Source: Bradyrhizobium sp. JYMT SZCCT0428 (GTDB taxonomy: Bacteria > Pseudomonadota > Alphaproteobacteria > Rhizobiales > Xanthobacteraceae). From it: 64,000 bases of DNA. Location: the NCBI RefSeq assembly GCF_018131075.1, contig NZ_JAFCLS010000028.1:1-64000 (forward strand). Reading direction: 5' to 3'. Positions 43,930 through 53,145 of the stretch are shown piece after piece (within the stretch, counting starts at the first letter, position 1; the number at the start of each line of letters is the position of its first letter). The notes beneath the pieces were generated by a model, which made no database searches, had not been told where the DNA came from, and saw nothing but the letters and a program-made list of their open reading frames with translations. A program made the translations under genes and the position numbers.

Positions 43930-45222
43930 ATGACCGCGCCGCTGAAAGCCATCGACGGCAACGCCGATTTACCCGCTTTGATGACCGAACTCGCTTCCCG
44001 CGCGCGCGCTGCTGCGCGGGTGCTGGCGCTGGCCTCGCCCGAACAGAAAAACCGGGCGCTCGACGCCATCGCGTCCGCGATCCGCAGCCATGCGCCTGAT
44101 ATCCTCGCCGCCAATGCCGAGGACGTCGCCGAAGTGCGCACCGGCGGCGCGACCTCGGCCTTCATCGATCGCCTGACGCTGACGCCGGCCCGGGTCGAGG
44201 CGATGGCCGAGGGTGTCGCGACCGTGCGCGCCATTGCCGACCCGATCGGCGCCGTCACCGAAAGCTGGCAGCGCCCCAACGGCATGACCATCGAGCGCGT
44301 GCGGGTGCCGCTCGGCGTCATCGCCGTGATCTTCGAAAGCCGCCCCAACGTCACCGCCGACGCCGGCGTGCTGTGCCTGAAGTCCGGCAACGCCGTGATC
44401 CTGCGCGGCGGCTCCGACAGTTTCCGTTCCTGCCGTGCGATCCATGATTGCCTGGTGCAGGGTCTTCGCGAAGCCGGCCTGCCCGAGGCCGCGATCACGC
44501 TGGTGCCGACCCGTGATCGCGCGGCCGTCGGCCTGCTGCTCACCGGCTTGAACGGCGGCGTCGACGTGATCGTGCCACGCGGCGGCAAGAGTCTGGTCGC
44601 GCGCGTCGAAGCCGAAGCGCGCGTGCCGGTGTTTGCGCATCTGGAAGGTGTCAACCACGTCTATGTCGATCACACCGCCAAGCTCGAAATGGCGAAGTCG
44701 ATCGTGCTCAATGCCAAGATGCGCCGTCCCGGCGTCTGTGGTGCCGCGGAAACCTTGCTGGTCGATCGCGCCGGTGCGTCTGTCAGCCTCAAGCCGCTGG
44801 TCGAAATGCTGATCGATGCCGGCTGTGAAGTGCGCGGCGACGCCGCCGTGCAGCGCGTCGACAGCAGGGTGAAAGCAGCCTCCGACGAAGACTGGGACAC
44901 CGAATATGAGGATGCGATCATCGCGGCGAAAGTTGTCGATGGGCTCGATGACGCGATCGCGCATATCCAGAATCACGGCTCGCACCACACCGATGCGATC
45001 GTGACGGAAGACGCCGATGCCGCCGAGAAATTCCTCAACGAGGTCGACTCGGCGATCGTGCTGCATAACGCATCGACGCAATTCGCCGATGGCGGCGAAT
45101 TCGGCTTCGGCGCCGAGATCGGCATTGCCACCGGCAAATTCCACGCCCGCGGCCCTGTCGGCGCCGAGCAACTGACGAGTTTCAAATATCGCGTCCACGG
45201 CACCGGGCAGACGCGGCCGTGA
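43930..45222 (+). CDS. proA: Gamma-glutamyl phosphate reductase
   Basis: 430 residues. NADPH-dependent reduction of glutamyl-5-phosphate to the semialdehyde, second step of proline synthesis. The nucleophile cysteine is in RRPGVCGAAETLLVD (about residue 270), the phosphate-handling IERVRVPLGVIAVIFESRPN and LKSGNAVILRGGSDS segments are intact, and FGFGAEIGIATGKFHARGP marks the C-terminal dimer region. Follows proB in the same direction. Confidence 0.97.
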   Translation: MTAPLKAIDGNADLPALMTELASRARAAARVLALASPEQKNRALDAIASAIRSHAPDILAANAEDVAEVRTGGATSAFIDRLTLTPARVEAMAEGVATVRAIADPIGAVTESWQRPNGMTIERVRVPLGVIAVIFESRPNVTADAGVLCLKSGNAVILRGGSDSFRSCRAIHDCLVQGLREAGLPEAAITLVPTRDRAAVGLLLTGLNGGVDVIVPRGGKSLVARVEAEARVPVFAHLEGVNHVYVDHTAKLEMAKSIVLNAKMRRPGVCGAAETLLVDRAGASVSLKPLVEMLIDAGCEVRGDAAVQRVDSRVKAASDEDWDTEYEDAIIAAKVVDGLDDAIAHIQNHGSHHTDAIVTEDADAAEKFLNEVDSAIVLHNASTQFADGGEFGFGAEIGIATGKFHARGPVGAEQLTSFKYRVHGTGQTRP

Positions 45223-45271
45223 CCCTGACAACACGTTCGAGCAAACCCGCGCGCGCGCAGTGGCGGCATTG

Positions 45272-45898
45272 ATGCCGCCGCAATCAGCTTCGCAAGCGAT
45301 CCCGTTCCACACCAACGGCATGCGCGTCGGCCTGCTCGGCGGCTCGTTCAATCCGCCGCACGCGGCGCACCGCGCCATCAGCCAGTTCGCGCTGAAGCGT
45401 CTGAAGCTCGACCGTGTCTGGTGGCTGCTGACACCGGGCAATCCGCTGAAGGATAATGGCGGGCTGCATGACCTGTCCGAACGCGCCGATGCAGCGCGGA
45501 AAGTCGCCGACGATCCGCGCATCGATATCAGCTGTCTCGAAGCTGTCATTGGCGTCAGGTACACTGTCGATACGATCATCCATCTGCGGCGCCGCGTCTC
45601 CGGCGTGCATTTTGTCTGGATCATGGGCGCTGACAACCTTGCGCAGTTCCATCGCTGGAAGGATTGGCGGCGCATCGCGTCCGAGGTTCCGATCGCTGTG
45701 ATCGACCGCCCCCCACAGAGTTTCCGGGCGCTGGCCGCACCCGCCGCCCAGGCGCTGGCGCGCTACCGCCTGCCCGAGAATCAGGCTGCCCGGCTGGCGG
45801 AGCAGCGCCCGCCCGCCTGGGCTTTCCTGACCGGCATGAAACTGACCCTGTCTTCGACCGGCCTTCGGAACTCGGACGGAAGCTGGAGGACGAAGTGA
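45272..45898 (+). CDS. nadD: Nicotinate-nucleotide adenylyltransferase
   Basis: 208 residues from ATG 45272 (a GTG at 45260 is possible). Joins nicotinate mononucleotide and ATP in NAD synthesis. Motifs GLLGGSFNPPHAAHRAIS (nucleotidyl-transferase GxFxPxHxGH form), VWIMGADNLAQFHRWKDW and the C-terminal SSTGLRN (ISSTxIR variant). 49 bases after proA; rsfS next, the usual nadD-rsfS-rlmH order. Confidence 0.95.
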   Translation: MPPQSASQAIPFHTNGMRVGLLGGSFNPPHAAHRAISQFALKRLKLDRVWWLLTPGNPLKDNGGLHDLSERADAARKVADDPRIDISCLEAVIGVRYTVDTIIHLRRRVSGVHFVWIMGADNLAQFHRWKDWRRIASEVPIAVIDRPPQSFRALAAPAAQALARYRLPENQAARLAEQRPPAWAFLTGMKLTLSSTGLRNSDGSWRTK

Positions 45899-46015
45899 GC
45901 CTGAGGCCAACTGGAATATTGAAACCGTTAACCCCACATGCCTAATATAGCCCGTGGACACCAAGATTCGGCGTTCGCGATACAGTGAAAGGAATGGTCC
46001 CTGGCCACATCTGTA

Positions 46016-46477
46016 TTGTCCAAGTCTGTTTTGCCCAAGGTTTCCAAGACTTCTGCAGAGAAGACGACTGCAAAACCTGCTGCAAAAACCGCGCGTAAAA
46101 CATCGACCAAAGCTGCGGCCTTGAAGGTGCAACCCGACGCCGACAAGACGCTGAATATGATCCTCTCCCGCCTCGACGATATGAAGGCGGAAGAAACGGT
46201 CACCATCGACCTTCGCGGCAAATCCGCCTTTTCCGACTACATGATCGTCACCACAGGCCGGGCCAACCGGCATGTCGGCGCGATCGCGGAAAACGTGACC
46301 AAAGCCCTGAAGGAAACCGGTATCAAAGGCATCCATGTCGAGGGCTTGCCCAATTGCGACTGGGTGCTGATCGATTCCGGCGATGTGGTCGTGCACGTAT
46401 TCAGACCCGAGGTGCGCGAATTCTACAATCTGGAAAGATTGTGGACGCAAAACCCGGCGGCGGCGAAGGCGATCTAG
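46016..46477 (+). CDS. rsfS: Ribosome silencing factor RsfS
   Basis: 153 residues, about 40 of which are an Ala/Lys/Thr-rich N-terminal extension (KTSAEKTTAKPAAKTARKTS). The RsfS domain follows: LNMILSRLDDMKAEETVTID, SDYMIVTTGRANRHVGAIAE, and GLPNCDWVLIDSGDVVVHVF. It binds L14 to block subunit joining in starvation. There is no ATG in the right frame near the start. A TTG at 46016 or a CTG at 46001, which has AAAGGA 8 bases upstream, must serve. Confidence 0.93.
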   Translation: MSKSVLPKVSKTSAEKTTAKPAAKTARKTSTKAAALKVQPDADKTLNMILSRLDDMKAEETVTIDLRGKSAFSDYMIVTTGRANRHVGAIAENVTKALKETGIKGIHVEGLPNCDWVLIDSGDVVVHVFRPEVREFYNLERLWTQNPAAAKAI

Positions 46478-46578
46478 GTTTTTGAGCCGATGCGAATCGG
46501 CTGCAGCGCATGTCGCGTGCGCGCGCCGTTGGCGCGCGGGTGAACGATTTGACGCTTTTTCGGCGCGGCATGCTTTGA

Positions 46579-47061
46579 ATGAAGATCGTCGTCGTTTCAA
46601 TCGGCCGGCTGAAACAGGGCCCGGAGCGGGAACTGGCCGAACGCTATCGCGAGCGATTCGAGGACATCGGCCGCAAGCTCGGCTTTCGCGGCCTCGAGAT
46701 TCATGAAATTCCGGAAAGCCGCGCGCGCGACGCCGCGACCCGGATCGCCGAAGAGGCAGCTGCGATTTCAGCGCTGATCCCGGAGAAATGCGTGCTGGTG
46801 GCGCTCGACGAACGCGGCAAGAGCATCGACAGCGCAAGCTTCGCCCAGCAGCTCGGGCGCTGGCGGGATGAAGCGGTCGCCAACACTATTTTCACAATCG
46901 GCGGCGCGGACGGACTTTCGCCCGATTTGCAGCGCAGAGCCAAACTGCGCATTGCGTTCGGCTCGGCGACCTGGCCGCATCAAATGGTCCGCGTCATGCT
47001 TCTGGAACAGATTTACCGGGCCGCGACCATTTTGGCGGGCCATCCTTATCACCGCGTGTAA
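46579..47061 (+). CDS. rlmH: 23S rRNA (pseudouridine1915-N3)-methyltransferase RlmH
   Basis: 160 residues, a compact SPOUT methyltransferase. Start MKIVVVSIGRLKQGPERELA; SAM knot LVALDERGKSIDSASFAQQL, then FTIGGADGLSPDLQRRA, and TWPHQMVRVMLLEQIYRA with the closing GHPYHR. Methylates helix 69 of 23S rRNA. Downstream of rsfS, the typical pair. Confidence 0.96.
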   Translation: MKIVVVSIGRLKQGPERELAERYRERFEDIGRKLGFRGLEIHEIPESRARDAATRIAEEAAAISALIPEKCVLVALDERGKSIDSASFAQQLGRWRDEAVANTIFTIGGADGLSPDLQRRAKLRIAFGSATWPHQMVRVMLLEQIYRAATILAGHPYHRV

Positions 47062-47113
47062 TGCACGCTAGCGTGAATACCGACTATAAATACAGAGAGC
47101 GCTGAATAACTGG

Positions 47114-48526
47114 ATGCACACAACACGGGACATTCAAGTACGCCCTGACGCCATCGGTCACGATGGGCTGTTGGCGTCGCGTGTTCCGCTTTGCATCGTG
47201 CTGCTGTCCGCAAGCCTGATGGGTCTTTCGATTTCGCCGGCGGCCGCGCAGGTGACAGCGCCCGCTCAGCCGGCGTCGGCCCAACAATTGCCCGCCCAAC
47301 AAGCCGCCGCGCCTTCCCCCGAAGCCATCAAGGAACGCGAGCAGGAACTGGAAGCTGCGCGAGAGCAGCAGAAGAAGGCCGCCGAGCTGCAGCAGAAGCT
47401 GAAAGCCGACATCGCAGCGATCGGGCAGGACCGCAGCAAGCTCAATGCGCAGCTGATCGACATCGCCGCCCAGGTGCGCGGCGTGGAAACGCGCATCGGC
47501 GACGCCGAAGCGCGGCTGCGTCCGCTCGACAGCCGAGAGCAGCAGATTCGCGGCTCCCTCGACTCGCGCCGCACCGAGATCATCGAGGTGCTGGCGGCGC
47601 TGCAGCGTGCCGGACGGCGCACACCGCCGGCGCTGCTGGTCCGCCCGGAAGACGCGCTGCAATCGCTCCGCACCGCCATGCTGCTCGGTGCTGTTGTGCC
47701 CGAACTGCGCGGTCGCGCGGAAAGATTGGCCAACGATCTCGGCGAACTCGTCGCGCTCCGCAAGACCATCGCCACCGAGCGCGATGCGCTGGCGCTCGAC
47801 CGTGACAAGTTGAAAGACGATCAGATCCGGATGGCGGCGCTGGTCGAGGAGCGGCAGCGCAAGCAGAGCGCGATCGAAAAAGACATGGAAGCGGAAGGCG
47901 CCCGCGCCATCACGCTGTCCAAACAGGTCGACAGTTTGCAGGGCCTGATCGCCAAACTGGAGCAGGACCTGAAAAGCGCCGCCAAGGCGGCTGCCACCGC
48001 CAGCCTGAAGGGGGCCCCGGTGACCCCCGGCGGCAAGCCCAATCTGGGGGCACTGAAGGATCCTGCCCGGCTCAGCCCGGCGATCGCCTTTGCCTCCGCC
48101 AAGGGATTGTTCGCCCTGCCGGTCAATGGCCGCAAGATTCGCGATTTTGGCGGTTCCGACGGCGCGGGTGGCGTCGAAAAAGGCATTTCCTTGGCAACCC
48201 GGGCCGGCGCCCAGGTCACAACCCCGTGTGACGGCTGGGTTGTTTACGCCGGGCCGTTCCGCAGCTACGGACAACTCTTGATCCTTAATGCCGGTGGCGG
48301 GTATCATGTCCTGATCGCCGGGATGGAGCGCATTTCGGTTAACATCGGCCAGTTTGTACTTACGGGGGAGCCGGTCGCCACCATGGGATCGACATCCCAG
48401 GTTGCATCCATCCTCGCCACCACCGCGAGTCAACCCGTGCTCTATGTTGAGTTCCGTAAGGACGGCACTCCAATCGATCCAGGCCCATGGTGGGCCGCAA
48501 ATGAAGGCGAAAAGGTTCGCGGATGA
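47114..48526 (+). CDS. EnvC-like murein hydrolase activator
   Basis: 470 residues. Signal region (VPLCIVLLSASLMGLSISPAAAQ, about 30-52), a long charged coiled coil (about 70-280, with EREQELEAAREQQKKAAELQ), a linker, and a degenerate LytM/M23 domain (about 335-465: LPVNGRKIRDFGGSDGAGGV). The zinc ligands of active M23 peptidases are missing: the usual histidine position is VEKGISLATR and HxH is reduced to YHVLIAG. This fits an activator of amidases in cell division rather than an enzyme. Its stop overlaps the ctpA start as ATGA. Confidence 0.9.
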   Translation: MHTTRDIQVRPDAIGHDGLLASRVPLCIVLLSASLMGLSISPAAAQVTAPAQPASAQQLPAQQAAAPSPEAIKEREQELEAAREQQKKAAELQQKLKADIAAIGQDRSKLNAQLIDIAAQVRGVETRIGDAEARLRPLDSREQQIRGSLDSRRTEIIEVLAALQRAGRRTPPALLVRPEDALQSLRTAMLLGAVVPELRGRAERLANDLGELVALRKTIATERDALALDRDKLKDDQIRMAALVEERQRKQSAIEKDMEAEGARAITLSKQVDSLQGLIAKLEQDLKSAAKAAATASLKGAPVTPGGKPNLGALKDPARLSPAIAFASAKGLFALPVNGRKIRDFGGSDGAGGVEKGISLATRAGAQVTTPCDGWVVYAGPFRSYGQLLILNAGGGYHVLIAGMERISVNIGQFVLTGEPVATMGSTSQVASILATTASQPVLYVEFRKDGTPIDPGPWWAANEGEKVRG

Positions 48527-49878
48527 TGCGCAAGACTTCAGTAATTCTCCTCAGCGCCGCCACCGGCGCAGCATTGACGCTCTTCGTGACGCAGCCTCGT
48601 TCTGTGCTGATGGGATCGGTCGCGCGTGCGGCGACCTCGGACACCTATCGCCAGCTCAATCTGTTTGGCGATGTGTTCGAGCGTGTGCGCAGCGACTACG
48701 TCGAGAAGCCGGACGATTCCAAGCTGGTCGAGTCCGCCATCTCGGGCATGCTGGCCGGTCTCGATCCGCATTCCAGCTACATGGACGCCAAGAGCTTCCG
48801 CGACATGCAGGTGCAGACCCGCGGTGAGTTCGGCGGCCTCGGCATCGAAGTCACGATGGAAGACGGCCTGATCAAGGTCGTGTCCCCGATCGACGACACG
48901 CCGGCGTCGAAGGCCGGCATCATGGCCAACGACATCATCACCAATCTCGACGACGAAGCCGTGCAGGGTCTCACCCTCAACCAGGCCGTCGAGAAGATGC
49001 GCGGGCCGGTCAACACCAAGATCCGGCTCAAGATCATCCGCAAGGGCCAGGACAATCCGATCGAAGTCACGCTGGTGCGCGACAATATCCGCGTCCGTTC
49101 AGTGCGCGCCCGCGTCGAACAGGACGACATCGCCTATATCCGCATCACGACCTTCAACGAGCAGACCACCGAGGGCCTCAAGCGCGAGATCGGCAATCTG
49201 ACGAACCAGATCGGCGCCGACAAGCTGAAGGGCTTCATCATCGACATGCGCAACAATCCCGGCGGCTTGCTGGAGGAAGCGGTGACGGTTTCCGACACCT
49301 TCCTCGAGCGCGGCGAGATCGTCTCGACCCGCGGCCGCAATGCCGAGGAAACCCAGCGCCGCGCCGCGCATGTCGGCGACCTGACAAAGGGCAAGCCGGT
49401 GATCGTGCTGATCAACGGTGGCTCCGCCTCCGCTTCCGAAATCGTCGCGGGCGCGCTGCAGGACCACAAGCGCGCGACGCTGATCGGTACCCGCTCGTTC
49501 GGCAAGGGCTCGGTCCAGACCATCATCCCGCTCGGCAGCGGCAACGGCGCGCTGCGTCTGACCACCGCGCGCTATTACACGCCGTCGGGCAAATCGATCC
49601 AGGCCAAAGGCATCGTTCCCGATATCGAGGTGCTGCAGGACGTTCCCGACGAGCTGAAGTCGCGTACCGACACCAAGGGCGAAGCCTCGCTCCGCGGCCA
49701 TCTGAAGAACGACGGCGACGAGAAGACCGGCTCACAATCCTACGTGCCGCCGGACGCCAAGGACGACAAGGCGCTGAAGACCGCGGCCGACCTGCTGCAC
49801 GGCATCAAGTCCACCGCGGCGCCCGCCACCGGCGACAAGGCGGCGATCGACAAGCCCGCCACCAAGGCGGCGAACTGA
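48523..49878 (+). CDS. ctpA: Carboxy-terminal processing protease (S41A)
   Basis: 451 residues. N-terminal signal/anchor (VILLSAATGAALTLFVTQP), PDZ domain (about 95-180: GGLGIEVTMEDGLIKVVSPI) and S41 core with the serine in NGGSASASEIVAGALQDH (S303 region) and the lysine in FGKGSVQTIIPL (K328), a Ser/Lys dyad. The low-complexity C-terminus (AAPATGDKAAIDKPATKAA) is typical of the genus. Cleaves periplasmic proteins from the C-terminus. Co-transcribed with the EnvC-like gene by a 4-base overlap; terminator at 49918. Confidence 0.95.
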   Translation: MMRKTSVILLSAATGAALTLFVTQPRSVLMGSVARAATSDTYRQLNLFGDVFERVRSDYVEKPDDSKLVESAISGMLAGLDPHSSYMDAKSFRDMQVQTRGEFGGLGIEVTMEDGLIKVVSPIDDTPASKAGIMANDIITNLDDEAVQGLTLNQAVEKMRGPVNTKIRLKIIRKGQDNPIEVTLVRDNIRVRSVRARVEQDDIAYIRITTFNEQTTEGLKREIGNLTNQIGADKLKGFIIDMRNNPGGLLEEAVTVSDTFLERGEIVSTRGRNAEETQRRAAHVGDLTKGKPVIVLINGGSASASEIVAGALQDHKRATLIGTRSFGKGSVQTIIPLGSGNGALRLTTARYYTPSGKSIQAKGIVPDIEVLQDVPDELKSRTDTKGEASLRGHLKNDGDEKTGSQSYVPPDAKDDKALKTAADLLHGIKSTAAPATGDKAAIDKPATKAAN

Positions 49879-49917
49879 TCGAACCCAAGTCTAATCGAAC
49901 CTAAGCCAATTCCCGTG

Positions 49918-49946
49918 AAAAGGGCGGCCTTCGGGCCGCCCTTTTT
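49918..49946 (+). terminator. Intrinsic terminator after ctpA
   Basis: Perfect 8-bp stem GGGCGGCC/GGCCGCCC with the stable TTCG tetraloop, flanked by AAAA and TTTTT. Confidence 0.95.
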
Positions 49947-50059
49947 GTTGCCGGTTCCAACTCCCCCCGCGCCATCCCGGGGTTGGCGGCTTTTGAGTGG
50001 GTCGCGAGCGCTCGAATCGGGTCCATCGTGGTATCGTCACGGTTGATTCGGGGAGGTTC

Positions 50060-51259
50060 ATGACGGAAACGGCCGACGAGCTGAGCACGCCGCTCGGACA
50101 GGACACCAAGCGCAAGAAGCGCCGGTTCCGGCTGCCGTTCACCGCGATGCAGGCGCTGGCCGTGCTGCTCGGCCTGTTCCTGGTCGGCTTTGCCAGCATC
50201 GCCCTGTTTACGGACAATCCCTTTGGCGGCGAGCCGGTCGCGCACGTCGCCATGCGCAAGACGCCCGTGTCTGACGAGAAAGCCACCGCGGCCGGTCCCG
50301 CCGAACAGGCTGCGAAATCCGCGCCCAAACAGGCTGCGGCCGGCGAGAACAAGACCGTCACCATCATCGACGGATCCAGCGGCAAGCGGCAGGACGTCGT
50401 GATCGGCGGCGATGCCGGCAACAACAACGATGCGGAGACAGCGCCCGCAACCGCGATGGCCGGCATCGATCCGCGCCTGCTGGAGAAGTCGCGCTACGGC
50501 ATGATCCCGGTGGTTGCCGACGGCCTGAAGCCGTTTACGGTCTATGCCGCCGACGCCGACCGCGCCAAGGCCGCCAAAATGCCGGTTGTCGCCATCGTCG
50601 TCGGAGGCCTCGGTGTCGGCGCCGCCAAGACGGTTGATGCCATCATGAAGTTGCCGCCCGCCGTGACGCTGGCGTTCACGCCCTATGGGGCCGACCCGAC
50701 GAAGCTCGCCGAGCGCGCGCGGGCGCAACGCCACGAGATCCTGCTGCAGGTTCCGATGGAGCCGTTCGATTATCCCGACAACGATCCCGGCCCGCAGACC
50801 CTGCTGACGACGCTGTCGCCCGAGCAGAATATCGACCGTCTGTATTGGCATATGAGCCGGATCCAGGGCTATGCGGGGATCGCCAACTTCATGGGCGCGC
50901 GCTTCGTGGCGACGGATGCCGTGATGCAGCCGATCATCCGCGAGGCGGCCAAGCGCGGCCTCGGCTATCTCGATGATGGCTCCACCCCGCGCAGCGCCGC
51001 CCCCGCATTGGCGGCGGGTCAGGCGATGCCCTTCACCAAGGCCGATTTCACCATCGACGCGGTGCCGACCTCGGCCGAAATCGACCGGACGCTGCTCAAG
51101 CTCGAAACCCTGGCCAAGGAACGCGGCCTGGCCGTCGGCGTCGCCTCTGCCCTGCCGATTTCGATCGAACGGCTCGCCGCCTGGATCAAGACGCTCGAGA
51201 CCCGTGGCATCCTGCTTGTGCCATTGACAACGGCGATGCTGAAATCAAAATCAGGCTAG
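50060..51259 (+). CDS. Divergent polysaccharide deacetylase family protein
   Basis: 399 residues from the ATG at 50060 (GGGAGG upstream). A short cytoplasmic N-terminus and one membrane helix (MQALAVLLGLFLVGFASIAL) are followed by a Pro/Ala-rich linker (75-130) and the divergent deacetylase barrel (about 180-395): VVAIVVGGLGVGAAKTVDAI, VTLAFTPYGADP, LLQVPMEPFDYPDNDPGPQT. Anchored in the inner membrane with the domain in the periplasm. Homologues are usually encoded after EnvC and CtpA, as here, suggesting a role in envelope remodelling. Confidence 0.9.
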   Translation: MTETADELSTPLGQDTKRKKRRFRLPFTAMQALAVLLGLFLVGFASIALFTDNPFGGEPVAHVAMRKTPVSDEKATAAGPAEQAAKSAPKQAAAGENKTVTIIDGSSGKRQDVVIGGDAGNNNDAETAPATAMAGIDPRLLEKSRYGMIPVVADGLKPFTVYAADADRAKAAKMPVVAIVVGGLGVGAAKTVDAIMKLPPAVTLAFTPYGADPTKLAERARAQRHEILLQVPMEPFDYPDNDPGPQTLLTTLSPEQNIDRLYWHMSRIQGYAGIANFMGARFVATDAVMQPIIREAAKRGLGYLDDGSTPRSAAPALAAGQAMPFTKADFTIDAVPTSAEIDRTLLKLETLAKERGLAVGVASALPISIERLAAWIKTLETRGILLVPLTTAMLKSKSG

Positions 51260-51341
51260 CGATCAACCTGATGGCGCCGATCCGGCATTGCCGGATTTCG
51301 CCCGCCTGATCGCTCGAATTGTGTGTAGGAAACCCGACGGA

Positions 51342-51845
51342 ATGGCGCGCTACGAAGACCTGCCTTACCGGACATGCGTCGGCATGATGCTGATCAACGC
51401 AGCGGGGCTGGTCTTCATCGGTCGCCGCGCCGGAGGCATCGAGCACGTCGACGAAACGCACGTCTGGCAGATGCCGCAAGGCGGCGTCGATCCCGGCGAG
51501 GATACCTGGGCGGCGGCAAAGCGCGAGCTCTATGAGGAAACCAGCGTTCGATCGGTGGAGAAACTCGGCGAGGTCGCCGACTGGCTGATCTACGACATTC
51601 CGCGCACCGTGGCCGGCCGGACCTGGAAGGGCCGCTACCGCGGGCAGCGCCAGAAATGGTTTGCGGTCCGCTTCACCGGCAAGGATAGCGAGATCAATGT
51701 CGCGAGCCCCGGCGGCGGCCACAAGGCCGAATTCATCAGCTGGCGCTGGGAGCCGATGAAGAATCTTCCGAGCCTGATCGTGCCGTTCAAGCGGCCGGTC
51801 TATGAACGCGTGGTGAAGGAATTTTCCAGCCTCGCGGGCTTGTAG
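51342..51845 (+). CDS. rppH: RNA pyrophosphohydrolase-type Nudix hydrolase, copy 1
   Basis: 167 residues from the ATG at 51342. Nudix box GGVDPGEDTWAAAKRELYEE then TSV: the glycine near the box end is serine here, a small departure from the consensus. The opening YRTCVGMMLINAAGLVFIGR and the RGQRQKWFAVRFTG segment are RppH-like, so it should remove 5' pyrophosphate from transcripts to start decay. A second paralogue follows after a palindromic repeat. Confidence 0.92.
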   Translation: MARYEDLPYRTCVGMMLINAAGLVFIGRRAGGIEHVDETHVWQMPQGGVDPGEDTWAAAKRELYEETSVRSVEKLGEVADWLIYDIPRTVAGRTWKGRYRGQRQKWFAVRFTGKDSEINVASPGGGHKAEFISWRWEPMKNLPSLIVPFKRPVYERVVKEFSSLAGL

Positions 51846-51867
51846 CATGCGCGTTTCCCTTGAAGCA

Positions 51868-51947
51868 GTCATTCCGGGGCGATGCGAAGCATCGAACCCG
51901 GAATCTCGAGATTCCGGGGCTGGTCCTTCGGACCATCCCGGAATGAC
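51868..51947. repeat. Palindromic repeat between the two Nudix genes
   Basis: An 80-base imperfect palindrome from GTCATTCCGGGGCGATGC to ATCCCGGAATGAC with inner hairpins (CCGGAATCTCGAGATTCCGG, and GGTCCTTCGGACC). A typical Bradyrhizobium intergenic element, distinct in sequence from the one at 36001. Confidence 0.8.
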
Positions 51948-51962
51948 GCCCGAAGATTTGTG

Positions 51963-52469
51963 ATGAACAGCAAACCCTACCGCCCCAATGTCGGGATCGC
52001 CTTGTTCAACGCCGCCGGTCAGGTGCTGATCGGCCGGCGCTTTCGCGACGATGGACCCGAGATCATCCTCCCCGGCCTCGAATGGCAGATGCCGCAGGGT
52101 GGCATCGACGCCGCCGAGAACCCGCGTGATGCCGTGATGCGCGAACTCTGGGAGGAGACCGGCGCGGTCAGCGCCGAGCATCTCGGTGAAACCGACTGGA
52201 TGAGTTACGAGTTTCCGCCCTATGACGGTCCTCCCTCGCATCGCCTCGCCAAGTTCCGCGGCCAGCGGCAGAAATGGTTCGCGCTGCGCTACACTGGGCG
52301 CGACGACGAGATCGACCCGCTGACGCCGCGCAACGGGCAGCCGGCCGAATTCGACCAATGGCGCTGGGAACGGCTCGACCGCGTTGCCGGTCTCGTGGTG
52401 CCGTTCCGGCGCGAGGTGTACATGGCCGTCGCCACGGCGTTCGCACGATTTGCAGCCACGCCGACTTAA
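51963..52469 (+). CDS. rppH: RNA pyrophosphohydrolase-type Nudix hydrolase, copy 2
   Basis: 168 residues. Nudix box GGIDAAENPRDAVMRELWEE then TGAV matches the consensus fully. YRPNVGIALFNAAGQVLIGR and FRGQRQKWFALRYTGRDDEI align along the whole length with copy 1, so the two arose by tandem duplication. Because its Nudix box is canonical, this copy may be the main RppH and copy 1 a specialised one. A HAD gene follows by 10 bases. Confidence 0.92.
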   Translation: MNSKPYRPNVGIALFNAAGQVLIGRRFRDDGPEIILPGLEWQMPQGGIDAAENPRDAVMRELWEETGAVSAEHLGETDWMSYEFPPYDGPPSHRLAKFRGQRQKWFALRYTGRDDEIDPLTPRNGQPAEFDQWRWERLDRVAGLVVPFRREVYMAVATAFARFAATPT

Positions 52470-52479
52470 GAAAGTGCCG

Positions 52480-53136
52480 ATGCCGATCCGCGCAATATTT
52501 TTCGACGTTGGCGAGACGCTGATCGACGAAACACGCCTGCTGCACGGCTGGGCCGACACCATGGGCGTCGATAGGGCCGAGTTTCTGGCCGTGCTCGACG
52601 ATATCATTGCCAAAGGCGAAAATTACCGCCTGATCTTCGAGCGGCTGCGGCCGGGTTTTGATGTCCGCGCCGCCGCCGCCGAGCGCAAGCGAAGCGGAAC
52701 TGATTTCAGGATTGAAGCGCGCGATCTCTACGCCGACGCCAGGCCGTGCCTGTCCGAACTGACGCAAGACGGCTGGTTTGTCGGTATCGCCGGCAATCAA
52801 CCACCCACGGCCAAGGCGGCGCTCGAATCGTTCGGGCTGGAGGCCAGATTGATCACGACTTCGGCTGAGCTCAGCGTCGACAAGCCTTCGCTCGATTTCT
52901 ATCGCAAGACGCTCGCGATGACTGACCTCGATCCGACCGAGGTGCTCTATGTCGGGGATCGTCTCGACAACGACGTCATCCCGGCACGAAATTTCGGCAT
53001 GAGAACCGCCTTGCTTGAACGCGGCCCTTGGGGTCGCAATCACGTTCGCTGGCCCGATGCCGCGCTCGCCGATTTCATTCTGAAAGATCTAGCAGGGTTG
53101 CCGGCTTTGTTGCGCGGGATGAAGCGCGAAAGCTGA
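52480..53136 (+). CDS. HAD-superfamily hydrolase
   Basis: 218 residues. Motif I FFDVGETLIDE (nucleophile D8; the usual second Asp is Glu), motif II/III region with GIAGNQPPTAKAAL and KPSLDFYRKT (Lys), and motif IV VLYVGDRLDNDVIPA. Phosphatase or dehalogenase-like activity on a small molecule; the absent second aspartate in DxDxT is seen in some members and may mean low phosphatase activity. Co-directional with the second Nudix gene. Confidence 0.88.
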   Translation: MPIRAIFFDVGETLIDETRLLHGWADTMGVDRAEFLAVLDDIIAKGENYRLIFERLRPGFDVRAAAAERKRSGTDFRIEARDLYADARPCLSELTQDGWFVGIAGNQPPTAKAALESFGLEARLITTSAELSVDKPSLDFYRKTLAMTDLDPTEVLYVGDRLDNDVIPARNFGMRTALLERGPWGRNHVRWPDAALADFILKDLAGLPALLRGMKRES

Positions 53137-53145
53137 GATCCGCCG

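Noticed and set aside
43969..45675. 568-codon minus-strand frame opposite proA-nadD
   Set aside because: Antisense shadow across two well-supported genes.
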